A stretch of 51,105 nucleotides of DNA, from NCBI GenBank assembly GCA_900321425.1, contig ONWA01000014.1, forward strand, positions 1 to 51,105, given 5' to 3'. This document shows positions 28,016 to 36,632 of the stretch, piece by piece (within the stretch, counting starts at the first letter, position 1; each line of letters begins with the position of its first letter). The notes under the pieces are model-generated. The model worked only from the letters and a program-made list of their open reading frames with translations, was not told the DNA's origin and did not search any database. Origin of the DNA: an uncultured Prevotellaceae bacterium (GTDB lineage Bacteria; Bacteroidota; Bacteroidia; Bacteroidales; Bacteroidaceae). Position numbers and translations under genes: made by a program.

Positions 28016-29521
28016 ATGGACTATACACGTTTGACCGCTGCAGAGGCTGCAGCACTGATTAAGAATGGCGACCACATCGCCATGAGTGGCTTCACACCTG
28101 CTGGTGTGGCCAAAGCAACGACGAAAGAACTGGCCAAACTCGCTATAGCTGAGCATGAGGCTGGTCGTGAGTTTAAGGTAGCTATCTTCACGGGAGCTTC
28201 TACAGGACAGAGTACTGATGGTGACTTGGCGAATGCTCAGGCTATTCTCTATCGTGCTCCCTACACCACAAACCCTGATTTTCGCAAGCATGTGAACATG
28301 GGTGAGATTCCTTATAACGACTTACACCTGAGTCATATGGCACAGGAGCTGCGCTATGGCTTCTACGGTCCGTTGGACTGGGCTATCCTTGAGGTGTGTG
28401 ACATTGAAGAGGTGGGCAACGACTATCATGTCTTCCTGACTGCCGCTGGTGGTATCTCCCCCACTGCTGCCCGTCTGGCTAAACATGTCATCCTCGAGCT
28501 GAATGCTTTCCACAACCCCAATGCCAAGTTCATCCACGACGTGTATGAACCCCTTGATCCTCCTTATCGCAAGGCTATCCCCATTGAGCATGTCAGCGAC
28601 CGTATCGGTGTGCCTTACGTGTCTATCCCTAAAGAGAAGGTGGTCGGTGTCGTAGAGTGTAACATCCCTGATGAGGCACGTGCCTTCAAGGACAGTGACC
28701 CCGTTACAGAGAAAATTGGATTCCTCACTGCCGAGTTCCTGGTTGAAGAGATGCGCAAAGGGCGTATTCCCAAGGAGTTCCTTCCCCTTCAGAGTGGTGT
28801 GGGTTCTACTGCCAATGCCATCTTAGGTGCACTGGGCGAAGACAAGCACGTACCCGATTTCAATATCTACACAGAGGTGATTCAGAACTCTGTCATCGAG
28901 ATGATGCTCAACGGTCGTGTCAAGGATGCTTCTGCCTGCTCACTCACCGTCAGCAACGATTGTCTGATGCAGGTATACGACAACATGGACTATATGAAAC
29001 ATCATCTGACATTGCGTCAGAGTGAGATCTCCAACTCTCCTGAGATTATCCGCCGACTGGGTGTGATTGCTATTAACACTGCCATCGAAGCCGATCTCTA
29101 TGGTAATGTGAATTCCACCCATATCAGTGGTACGAAGATGATGAACGGTATCGGCGGATCGGGCGACTTCATCCGCAATGCCTATCTCTCCATCTTCACC
29201 TGCCCGTCAGTAGCCAAGGGTGGACTGATTTCTAGTATCGTACCATTCGTCAGCCATCAGGATAGCTCAGAGCACGATGTGAATATCATCGTGACCGAAC
29301 AGGGTATTGCCGACCTGCGTGGCAAGAGCCCGCGTCAGCGTGCAGAGATCGTTATCGAGAACTGTGCACACCCCGACTATAAGCAGCTTTTATGGGATTA
29401 CCTGAAGATTGCCCAGAAAGGACAGACCTGTCACAACCTGCCTGCTGCGTTCGCTATGCACGACACATTGGCTCGCAAGGGCGATATGAAGCTAACAGAC
29501 TTTGCAGAGTATGTGAAATAA
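28016..29521 (+). CDS. Acetyl-CoA hydrolase/transferase family protein (succinate CoA-transferase-like)
   Basis: 501 aa. It moves CoA between acetyl-CoA and succinate or a similar acid, a step used in acetate or propionate formation by anaerobic Bacteroidales. Visible: SGFTPAGVAKA near 24-34, the active-site region FNIYTEVIQNS with the catalytic Glu near 287, the oxyanion/CoA loop GGIGGSGDFIRNAYLS, and VTEQGIADLRGKSPRQRA. Succinate as acceptor is inferred from the family. It is cotranscribed with trpS. Confidence 0.93.
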   Translation: MDYTRLTAAEAAALIKNGDHIAMSGFTPAGVAKATTKELAKLAIAEHEAGREFKVAIFTGASTGQSTDGDLANAQAILYRAPYTTNPDFRKHVNMGEIPYNDLHLSHMAQELRYGFYGPLDWAILEVCDIEEVGNDYHVFLTAAGGISPTAARLAKHVILELNAFHNPNAKFIHDVYEPLDPPYRKAIPIEHVSDRIGVPYVSIPKEKVVGVVECNIPDEARAFKDSDPVTEKIGFLTAEFLVEEMRKGRIPKEFLPLQSGVGSTANAILGALGEDKHVPDFNIYTEVIQNSVIEMMLNGRVKDASACSLTVSNDCLMQVYDNMDYMKHHLTLRQSEISNSPEIIRRLGVIAINTAIEADLYGNVNSTHISGTKMMNGIGGSGDFIRNAYLSIFTCPSVAKGGLISSIVPFVSHQDSSEHDVNIIVTEQGIADLRGKSPRQRAEIVIENCAHPDYKQLLWDYLKIAQKGQTCHNLPAAFAMHDTLARKGDMKLTDFAEYVK

Positions 29522-29547
29522 ACAGAAAAAAGCTGTTAAATCCTTAT

Positions 29548-29584
29548 ACAGGGAATCAAGGAATACTTGATTTCCTGTTTTTTT
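29548..29584 (+). terminator. Intrinsic terminator of trpS-CoA-transferase
   Basis: A 13-bp stem with one G-T pair (29548-29560 with 29566-29578), a 5-nt loop, then T-tract 29578-29584: a textbook rho-independent terminator, 26 nt after the stop. Confidence 0.92.
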
Positions 29585-29606
29585 GTTAATTACGCTTAAT
29601 TGCTGA

Positions 29607-29636
29607 TTTGTTCATCAAGGATTCTTTGTATTTTTG
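29607..29636 (+). promoter_or_regulatory. Promoter of the efflux operon
   Basis: -33 TTTG (29607-29610), an 18-bp spacer, and -7 TATTTTTG (29629-29636), 26 nt before the TolC-family ATG. Confidence 0.75.
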
Positions 29637-29662
29637 CCACGAATTAGACATGAGATAATGAT

Positions 29663-31012
29663 ATGAAGAAATCAGGATTTATACTCGCCACACTATTGTT
29701 TTTCAGTGGAATGTCGCATGCTGAAGACCATCAATGGACCCTTCAGGAATGTTTGGACTATGCGCTAGCGCATAACATCTCCCTACAAAAGAAAAAGCTC
29801 GCCGTGAAGTCGGCTACGGAGGATGTCAAGGGAGCCAAGGCTGCCTTGCTACCATCCCTTAGTATCTCTACCAATCAGAATATGGGTTATAAACCTTGGC
29901 GTGATGCTGGCACCATCAGCATCAGCAACGGGTCGGTGGATACCAAGGTCAATAAAACCTATTATAACGGCACCTATTCTTTAGGGGCCTCATGGACGGT
30001 ATGGGACGGTAAGAAAAATATCAACACAGTGAAGTTAGACCGTATGCTGGAGCAACAGGCAGCACTCGACAGTGCTGTTACTGCTAACTCCATCCAGGAG
30101 AAGATTGCTCAGCTCTTTGTGCAGATTCTCTATCTCAACGAGGCTGTCAAAGTGAGTGAACAGGCACTGGAGACCAGTACAAAGAACGTTGAACGCGGAC
30201 AAAAAATGGTAGAGGTGGGAAAACTGTCAAAGGCCGATGTCGCCCAACTGACCGCCCAGATGGAAAGCGACCGTTATAATATCGTTTCCTCACAAAGTCA
30301 GCTGGCCAATTACAAACTTCAATTGAAACAGGTACTGGAGATTACGGACGACAGTCCCTTTGATATCGCGATTCCCCAGACCACCGCTGCGATGGCGATG
30401 CAGCCCATCCCCTCGCTGACGGCGGTCTATCAGGAGGCACTCCTCAAGAGACCAGAGATAGAAAAGTCGAAATTGGCCATCCAGAGCAGCGACCTTAATA
30501 TCAAGATTGCCAAAGCAGGATGGAAACCCTCCGTCAGTCTGTCGGCAAGTGCAGGCACGGGTACCAGTACACAGACCGACAATGCATGGGGCACACAGCT
30601 GAAGACCAACTTCGACTTGGCTGCGGGTGTCACCATAAGGGTTCCTATCCTCGATAATCGTAAGACAAAGACGGCCGTCAACAAGGCACGCATCAGTCAG
30701 GAGAATGCCATCCTCGACCTACAGGAGCAGCAGAAGACCCTTTATGCCACCATCGAGAAGTACTGGCTTGACGCCACCACCAACCAGAACAAATATACAG
30801 CTGCCCTTGCTACAGAAGCCAGTGAGCAGCAGAGCTACGACCTACTGAGTGAACAGTTCCACTTAGGACTGAAGAACATCATCGAGTTGATGACTGGCAA
30901 AGATAAACTGATGGCAGCACAACTAAACACATTGCAGAGTAAATACTTGACCATCCTCAATATCGAACTGCTGAAGTTCTATCAGGGAGAATCGGCCATC
31001 AAAGGTAAGTAA
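29663..31012 (+). CDS. TolC family outer-membrane efflux protein
   Basis: 449 aa with signal peptide MKKSGFILATLLFFSGMSHA. Two outer-membrane efflux repeats rich in long coiled helices; the start WTLQECLDYALAHNISLQ and LSKADVAQLTAQMESDRYN are typical, and the C-terminal helix pair ends in NIIELMTGKDKLMAAQ. It forms the outer-membrane channel of the tripartite pump encoded with the next three genes, whose spacing (18, 1 and 5 nt) indicates one operon. Confidence 0.94.
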   Translation: MKKSGFILATLLFFSGMSHAEDHQWTLQECLDYALAHNISLQKKKLAVKSATEDVKGAKAALLPSLSISTNQNMGYKPWRDAGTISISNGSVDTKVNKTYYNGTYSLGASWTVWDGKKNINTVKLDRMLEQQAALDSAVTANSIQEKIAQLFVQILYLNEAVKVSEQALETSTKNVERGQKMVEVGKLSKADVAQLTAQMESDRYNIVSSQSQLANYKLQLKQVLEITDDSPFDIAIPQTTAAMAMQPIPSLTAVYQEALLKRPEIEKSKLAIQSSDLNIKIAKAGWKPSVSLSASAGTGTSTQTDNAWGTQLKTNFDLAAGVTIRVPILDNRKTKTAVNKARISQENAILDLQEQQKTLYATIEKYWLDATTNQNKYTAALATEASEQQSYDLLSEQFHLGLKNIIELMTGKDKLMAAQLNTLQSKYLTILNIELLKFYQGESAIKGK

Positions 31013-31030
31013 TCAGAAAGCATATCAGAT

Positions 31031-32236
31031 ATGAAAAAGAACAAGAAAACATGGATAGCAGTGGTGTGTATCGCCATTCTCGCTATCGTTATCTTCCTAC
31101 TGTCGGGCGGTAAGAAAAAGGAGGAAGTGACATTCGAGACCGCCAAGATCGAGAAAGGGAATATCCAGACAACCATCACAGCTACAGGAACCATCGAACC
31201 CGTCACCTCTGTGACGGTGGGTACACAGGTGTCTGGTATCGTCAGCAGACTGTATGTTGACTACAACAGCATCGTCAAGAAAGGACAGGTCATTGCCGAA
31301 CTGGATAAGACGAACCTCACCAGCGAGTTGAATACGGCTAAGGCCAACTTAGCCTCAGCACAAAGCACGCTCAACTATGAGCAGGCTAACTACAACCGTT
31401 ACCAGACCTTATACGACAAAGGACTCGTCAGTGCTAATGACTACGAGAGCGCTCAACTCAGCTATCGCAAGGCTAGGGAGAGTGTGGCCACCGCCAGAGA
31501 GAGTGTAGCTAAGGCCACGACCAACCTCGGCTATGCCACCATCACCAGTCCTATTGATGGTGTAGTACTTTCCAAGTCAGTAGAAGAAGGACAGACAGTA
31601 GCCTCCTCTTTCAATACCCCAGAGCTATTCGTCATCGCTAAGGACCTGACAGATATGCGTGTCATTGCCGACATCGACGAGGCTGATATCGGCGGAGTCA
31701 AGGAAGGACAGCGTGTCAGTTTCACCGTCGACGCCTTCCCTGATGACAAATTTGAGGGACAGGTAACACAGGTGCGACAAGAGGCAACGACTACCAGCAA
31801 TGTGGTGACCTACGAAGTTGTTATCTCAGCGCCCAACAGCGATTTGAAACTCAAACCAGGACTGACGGCCAATGTCACCATCTACACCTTAGAGAAGAAT
31901 GATGTGTTGACCGTTCCCTCCAAAGCCCTACGTTTCACTCCCAACGAGGCCTTGTTGAAGAACGACCAGAAGATAGAAGACTGTCCTGCCGAACATAAGC
32001 TATGGACACTGAAGGACAATACCTTCAAGGCCCATGCTGTCGAGACAGGCACTACCAATGGAGTCATGACAGAGATTGTCAGTGGCATCCCTGAAGGAAC
32101 AGAGGTCCTGAGCGACTTCAGTATTTCCACTGTCGGAGGTGAGGAAGAGAACGGTACCAAGGGCACCAACCCTTTCATGCCAAGACCACGTAACAACAGG
32201 AACAGTCAGAACAAAGGTCCCAATAACGGCAAATAA
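31031..32236 (+). CDS. Periplasmic adaptor subunit (MacA/HlyD-like)
   Basis: 401 aa. A single N-terminal membrane anchor (about 7-26), then the biotinyl-lipoyl half VGTQVSGIVSRLYVDYN, a coiled-coil hairpin about 95-160 rich in Ala/Ser/Glu, the second lipoyl half ATITSPIDGVVLSKSVEEGQ, a beta-barrel, and the membrane-proximal domain. The tail is low-complexity (RPRNNRNSQNKGPNNG). It links the inner-membrane ATPase-permease to the TolC channel. It stops 1 nt before the ATPase ATG. Confidence 0.93.
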   Translation: MKKNKKTWIAVVCIAILAIVIFLLSGGKKKEEVTFETAKIEKGNIQTTITATGTIEPVTSVTVGTQVSGIVSRLYVDYNSIVKKGQVIAELDKTNLTSELNTAKANLASAQSTLNYEQANYNRYQTLYDKGLVSANDYESAQLSYRKARESVATARESVAKATTNLGYATITSPIDGVVLSKSVEEGQTVASSFNTPELFVIAKDLTDMRVIADIDEADIGGVKEGQRVSFTVDAFPDDKFEGQVTQVRQEATTTSNVVTYEVVISAPNSDLKLKPGLTANVTIYTLEKNDVLTVPSKALRFTPNEALLKNDQKIEDCPAEHKLWTLKDNTFKAHAVETGTTNGVMTEIVSGIPEGTEVLSDFSISTVGGEEENGTKGTNPFMPRPRNNRNSQNKGPNNGK

Positions 32237-32237
32237 C

Positions 32238-33002
32238 ATGGCAGAAGAGAAAGATAACAGGAAAGTCGTCATCGAGCTACAGAATATCAAACGTTACTTC
32301 CAGGTGGGCAGTGAGACGGTGAAAGCCTTACGGGGTGTGAGCTTCAAGATCTACGAGGGTGAGTTCGTGACCATCCAGGGAACATCCGGCTCTGGTAAGT
32401 CTACTCTCCTCAACCAACTCGGTTGTCTGGACACACCTACCAGTGGCGAATATTTCCTCGATGGCATCGCCGTGCGTACCATGTCGAAGACTCAACGGGC
32501 ACGCCTGCGTAACCGTAAGATCGGATTCGTGTTTCAGAACTACAACCTTCTTGCGAAGACAACGGCTGTAGAGAACGTGGAACTGCCACTGATGTATAAT
32601 GCCGAAGTATCAGCAGAGGAGCGTCGCGAGCGGGCTATCAAAGCGTTGCAGGCAGTGGGCTTGGGCGATCGCTTGGAACACAAGTCCAACCAGATGTCGG
32701 GTGGTCAGATGCAACGTGTGGCCATCGCCCGTGCGCTAGTCAACGACCCCGCAGTTCTGTTGGCCGATGAGGCAACGGGAAATCTGGATACCCGTACCTC
32801 TTTCGAGATGTTGGTACTCTTCCAGGAACTCCACCGTCAGGGTCATACCATCATCTTTGTGACCCACAATCCTGAGATTGCCGAGTATTCCAGTAGGAAT
32901 ATCAATCTTCGCGATGGAAAGATTCGTGAGGATACGCAGAATACGAATATCAAGTCGGCAGCCGAGGCGCTTGCCGCCTTACCTAAACCCCAAGACGACT
33001 AA
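32238..33002 (+). CDS. ABC transporter ATPase (MacB/LolD-type)
   Basis: 254 aa from MAEEKDNRKVV; a longer in-frame reading to 32139 lies inside the adaptor gene. Walker A GTSGSGKST (48-56), Q-loop VFQNYNLL, signature MSGGQMQR (Met in place of the usual Leu), Walker B AVLLADEATGNLD, H-loop VTHN. It powers the MacAB-type extrusion mechanism from the cytoplasm. The permease is a separate gene 5 nt downstream, rather than fused as in E. coli MacB. Confidence 0.95.
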   Translation: MAEEKDNRKVVIELQNIKRYFQVGSETVKALRGVSFKIYEGEFVTIQGTSGSGKSTLLNQLGCLDTPTSGEYFLDGIAVRTMSKTQRARLRNRKIGFVFQNYNLLAKTTAVENVELPLMYNAEVSAEERRERAIKALQAVGLGDRLEHKSNQMSGGQMQRVAIARALVNDPAVLLADEATGNLDTRTSFEMLVLFQELHRQGHTIIFVTHNPEIAEYSSRNINLRDGKIREDTQNTNIKSAAEALAALPKPQDD

Positions 33003-33007
33003 TTAAA

Positions 33008-34225
33008 ATGAATATACTGAATCTTTTCAAAGTCAGCCTGCGGGCAGTTGCCAACAACAAGATGCGCTCCTTCCTGAGTATGTTGGGTATTATCATTGGT
33101 GTAGCAGCCGTCATCATCATGATGTCCATCGGTCAGGGCTCCAAAGAGAGTATCCGTTCCGAACTCTCCACCATGGGTACCAACCTGCTCACCATCCGTC
33201 CTGGAGCCGATATGCGAGGAGGTGTGCGCCAAGACCCTTCGAGTATGCAGACACTAAAGATGGCCGACTACCAACGCATCCTTGCAGAGAAGAAGTTTGT
33301 CACGAAGGTATCGCCTGAAGTGACTTCCAGCGGACAAGTAATCTATGGCAATAACAATACCAACACTACCATCTATGGCGAGAGTCCTGAGTACCTGGAC
33401 ATCAAACTATGGACCATCGAAAAGGGTGATTGTTTTACGGAGGAAGATATCAAGAAAGCGGCGAAAGTAGTGGTCGTGGGACAAACTGTTGTCAAAGAAC
33501 TCTTTGGCGAACATATCGACCCTATCGGCAAGACTGTCCGTTTCAAGTCCATTCCTATGCGTATCATTGGTGTGTTGAAAGCGAAAGGCTATAATAGCTG
33601 GGGCATGGACCAGGACAATGTGATGATAGCTCCCTATACCACCGTGATGAAACGTATTGCAGCCCAGACCTTCTTCTCCAGTATTGTCTGCTCTGCCATC
33701 ACAGAGGAGCTCTCCGATGCTGCGATTGAGGAGTTGACACAGATCCTTCGTCAAAATCATAAGCTGAAAGAAGATGCTGCCGACGATTTCACCATCCGTT
33801 CACAGGCAGAGATGATGGAGACGATGTCGAGCACCATGGATACGGTCACATTGATTCTGGTCGTTGCTGCCGCCTTCTCCCTTTTGGTGGCAGGTATTGG
33901 TATCATGAACATTATGCTGGTGAGTGTTACGGAGCGTACCAAGGAGATTGGCTTGCGTATGGCCGTAGGTGCTACAGGACCTGTCATCTCCCTACAGTTT
34001 CTCATTGAGTCGGTACTCATCTCTGTGACAGGAGGACTCATCGGCATCTTCGTGGGCTGTAGTGCAAGCGAAGGGATTGGTTTGATGGGTATCCCCGTCA
34101 GCATCCCTGCCTGGTCTATCTATGTCTCGTTTCTGGTATGTGTGTTTATCGGCGTACTCTTTGGTTACATCCCTGCACAGAAGGCAGCGAATATGGATCC
34201 TATCGAGGCAATCCGTCATGAATAG
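33008..34225 (+). CDS. ABC transporter permease (MacB/FtsX-type)
   Basis: 405 aa. One membrane helix about 18-42 (SFLSMLGIIIGVAAVIIMMSIG), a large periplasmic MacB core domain about 45-265, then three C-terminal helices within the FtsX-like domain (ILVVAAAFSLLVAGIGIMNIM, the SVTERTKEIGLRMAVGA loop, and two more helices), ending NMDPIEAIRHE. Mechanotransmission permease of the pump; its substrate (macrolide, peptide or lipid) is not evident. It ends 7 nt from the convergent hemolysin III gene, with no clear terminator between them. Confidence 0.94.
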   Translation: MNILNLFKVSLRAVANNKMRSFLSMLGIIIGVAAVIIMMSIGQGSKESIRSELSTMGTNLLTIRPGADMRGGVRQDPSSMQTLKMADYQRILAEKKFVTKVSPEVTSSGQVIYGNNNTNTTIYGESPEYLDIKLWTIEKGDCFTEEDIKKAAKVVVVGQTVVKELFGEHIDPIGKTVRFKSIPMRIIGVLKAKGYNSWGMDQDNVMIAPYTTVMKRIAAQTFFSSIVCSAITEELSDAAIEELTQILRQNHKLKEDAADDFTIRSQAEMMETMSSTMDTVTLILVVAAAFSLLVAGIGIMNIMLVSVTERTKEIGLRMAVGATGPVISLQFLIESVLISVTGGLIGIFVGCSASEGIGLMGIPVSIPAWSIYVSFLVCVFIGVLFGYIPAQKAANMDPIEAIRHE

Positions 34226-34232
34226 GCGTGCA

Positions 34233-34883
34233 TCAGAGATACGTCATCAGCACATCCCATACGGCGATGATATGACAGATACTGCCCAGCAACACGAAGA
34301 AATGAAACACCGAATGCATATATCTCTTCTTGTTGAATGAGTAGAATACTGCTCCAGTGATATAAGCCACTCCCTCGGCGATCAGCCAGATGACGGCAGC
34401 CGTCGAGATGGAAGCTAGCAGCGGTTTGAAAGCGACTAACACGGAGAGTCCCATACCTATAAAGCAAGCTGTCTCCAGATTAGAATGTTCTTTCAGATGA
34501 ATGAAACTGATGGTCGTACCGATGACTGCACAGGTCCAGACAAACAAGAACAATGTCCATCCCCAGTAGCCCTGTTCACGCAGGGCTACTAACGTCAACG
34601 GGGAGTACGACCCTGCGATATGCCAGTAGATGGCGGCATGATCCCATCTGCGTAAGGTCTCTTTCCAGGAGGAGCGACGAGGCATAGCATGGTAGACAGT
34701 GGAAGCAATATAGGATCCCAACATCCCAAAGAGGTAGAGGATGACGCCCCATCTCGCCCAGTTATTGTCACTGCGGAAGCACCATATCAGGAAAAGAACA
34801 CCAATGGTCACACCAAGGAGGATACCTCCTGCATGTGACCATGTATTCAACTGTTCTTCCCGTTTTGTATATCGGATACTCAC
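34233..34883 (-). CDS. Hemolysin III family (PAQR) membrane protein
   Basis: 216 aa, seven predicted helices. PAQR/HlyIII signatures are present: NTWSHAGGILLG near the start, SYIASTVYHAMP, RRWDHAAIYWHIAGSYSPLTL, and HSVFHFFVLLGSICHIIAV, which together supply the conserved zinc-coordinating Ser/Asp/His set. Despite the name, the bacterial role is probably membrane-lipid homeostasis or a hydrolase. Its first 4 nt overlap the ispF end, making it last in the FAH-porU-porV-ispF operon. Confidence 0.9.
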   Translation of the reverse strand: MSIRYTKREEQLNTWSHAGGILLGVTIGVLFLIWCFRSDNNWARWGVILYLFGMLGSYIASTVYHAMPRRSSWKETLRRWDHAAIYWHIAGSYSPLTLVALREQGYWGWTLFLFVWTCAVIGTTISFIHLKEHSNLETACFIGMGLSVLVAFKPLLASISTAAVIWLIAEGVAYITGAVFYSFNKKRYMHSVFHFFVLLGSICHIIAVWDVLMTYL

Positions 34884-35359
34884 TGTCGCTCGATTAATAC
34901 CACAGCATAGGCAGAGATGCCTTCTTCACGACCTGTAAATCCCAGCTTCTCTGTTGTCGTCGCCTTGATGGAGATATCGTCCTCCTCACAGCCGATGACT
35001 TCAGCCATACATTGTTTCATAGCAGGGATATGAGGGTTCATCTTCGGATGCTCAGCACAGATGGTGGCATCGATATTCCCCAGTCGATAGCCTTTTGTGG
35101 CTATCAGTTCTACTGTTTTCCTGAGGATCACCTTACTGTCCATACCCTCCGTCTCTGCTGAGGTGTCTGGGAAATGATAGCCGATATCACGCATATTGGC
35201 AGCTCCCAGCATCGCATCACAGATGGCATGTATCAGCACGTCGGCATCGCTATGGCCCAACAGCCCCTTACTATGCTCCAGACGGATACCTCCCATCCAG
35301 AGTTCACGTCCTTCCACCAACTGGTGGACGTCATAGCCCATGCCCACACGTATGCTCAT
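34880..35359 (-). CDS. ispF: 2-C-methyl-D-erythritol 2,4-cyclodiphosphate synthase
   Basis: 159 aa, normal length. It makes MEcPP in the MEP isoprenoid pathway as a zinc-dependent homotrimer. Zinc ligands D10, H12 and H44 (GYDVHQL and VLIHA), the GHSDADV loop (35-41), the DIGYHFPD motif, and the CTP-binding KATTTEKLGFTGREEGI segment are all visible. It lies 12 nt after porV and overlaps the hemolysin III gene by 4 nt. Confidence 0.97.
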   Translation of the reverse strand: MSIRVGMGYDVHQLVEGRELWMGGIRLEHSKGLLGHSDADVLIHAICDAMLGAANMRDIGYHFPDTSAETEGMDSKVILRKTVELIATKGYRLGNIDATICAEHPKMNPHIPAMKQCMAEVIGCEEDDISIKATTTEKLGFTGREEGISAYAVVLIERQ

Positions 35360-35371
35360 CAGCTGTAGCGA

Positions 35372-36583
35372 TTATCTTCTCCTAAACAAATCTTTGATAC
35401 CGTCGATATCGAAGGCCAGTGAGAATCGCAGCGTACCGTCCAACGGGTTGCTCTGTGCCGTAGAGATGACATAGCCCACATCGAGGGTGAACGCACTCAG
35501 GTGGAAGCCACCACCGACGGTGAAATACTTACGGTTACCCTTGCTCTGTGCCTCATGATGATAACCTGCACGGAGCATAAACTTATCGTGGTAAACATAC
35601 TCGGCACCGATACTCCACTGAATCTCACTCAACTCCTCAGAGAAACCGCCAGGAGCATCACCGAAACTCTTGAAGATACCTGCTATCGAACCTACGTCGG
35701 AATACTTCCTTCGCACGTAGTCGCGATACAATCCCTCGGCATAGAGGGACTCGTCGCCACCCAGTTCATCATCGATGTACTGCTGTTTCGTAGGGACGGT
35801 AGGCACCAATAACTTATTGGCATCGGCAGCAATAGTAATCTTATTGAACTCATCGATAGGAACGGCCAGAGAGGCACCGATACGCAGGTTGGCGGGCAGG
35901 AACTGACTCTCCTCGTCGCCATAGAACGTGATCTTACTACCGACATTACTGATATTCACACCCAGTGCAAACTGACACTCGCGAGGGCCCCAGTTGAAGT
36001 AGGTATTATAATACATAGCCAAGTCGGCAGCAAAGGCCGATGCTGGCTTCGAGTCTTCACGATAGTCATAGCGCAGGTCACTGTATATCCAACGGATCGC
36101 CGCTGCCAGTGAGAACTTCTCACTCAGCATCATGGAGTAGGCGGCATCAAACGACATCTCATAGGGTTTGACTGTCATGTCGCCACCGTCTTCCGTGAAT
36201 ACCTCACCTAATGAGAAGTAACGCAGAGAGGCAGAGATAGCGCTATAGTCACCAATACGATAATAACCCGACACGTTAGCCAGGTAGATATCTCCCACGA
36301 GCTTACGCAACCACGGTGTATAGCTGATACCCACACCGGCCCTACTGATACAGAAGGGGTACTTGGCTGGGTTCCAGTACTGCGAGTAGACATCCGGCTC
36401 TGTAGCCGCACCTACGTCACCCATACCAGCTGAACGGGCATCAGGTGCAATGGTCTGCGAGATGACCGCATGCTCCACGGGATTGAACATCATCATTCTA
36501 TCTTCTTCTTCCTCCTGCGCCATGATGGACGAGGTGACGAACGACAGAATGGTCACGAGAAATATCCTCAAATGATTCTTCAT
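35372..36583 (-). CDS. porV: Type IX secretion outer-membrane protein PorV
   Basis: 403 aa from MKNHLRIFLVTILS, signal peptide ending SIMAQ. It is a FadL-like beta barrel: ARSAGMGDVGAATEPDVYSQ followed by WNPAKYPF is the recognisable PorV/LptO start, then alternating strands to a terminal FDIDGIKDLF. PorV shuttles T9SS cargo from the translocon and hands it to the sortase PorU on the surface. It follows porU by 49 nt, the usual order. Confidence 0.93.
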   Translation of the reverse strand: MKNHLRIFLVTILSFVTSSIMAQEEEEDRMMMFNPVEHAVISQTIAPDARSAGMGDVGAATEPDVYSQYWNPAKYPFCISRAGVGISYTPWLRKLVGDIYLANVSGYYRIGDYSAISASLRYFSLGEVFTEDGGDMTVKPYEMSFDAAYSMMLSEKFSLAAAIRWIYSDLRYDYREDSKPASAFAADLAMYYNTYFNWGPRECQFALGVNISNVGSKITFYGDEESQFLPANLRIGASLAVPIDEFNKITIAADANKLLVPTVPTKQQYIDDELGGDESLYAEGLYRDYVRRKYSDVGSIAGIFKSFGDAPGGFSEELSEIQWSIGAEYVYHDKFMLRAGYHHEAQSKGNRKYFTVGGGFHLSAFTLDVGYVISTAQSNPLDGTLRFSLAFDIDGIKDLFRRR

Positions 36584-36632
36584 GCTTATGCTTATTTTTG
36601 GATGAGTCACTTTTCAATAACGTGATACTCTT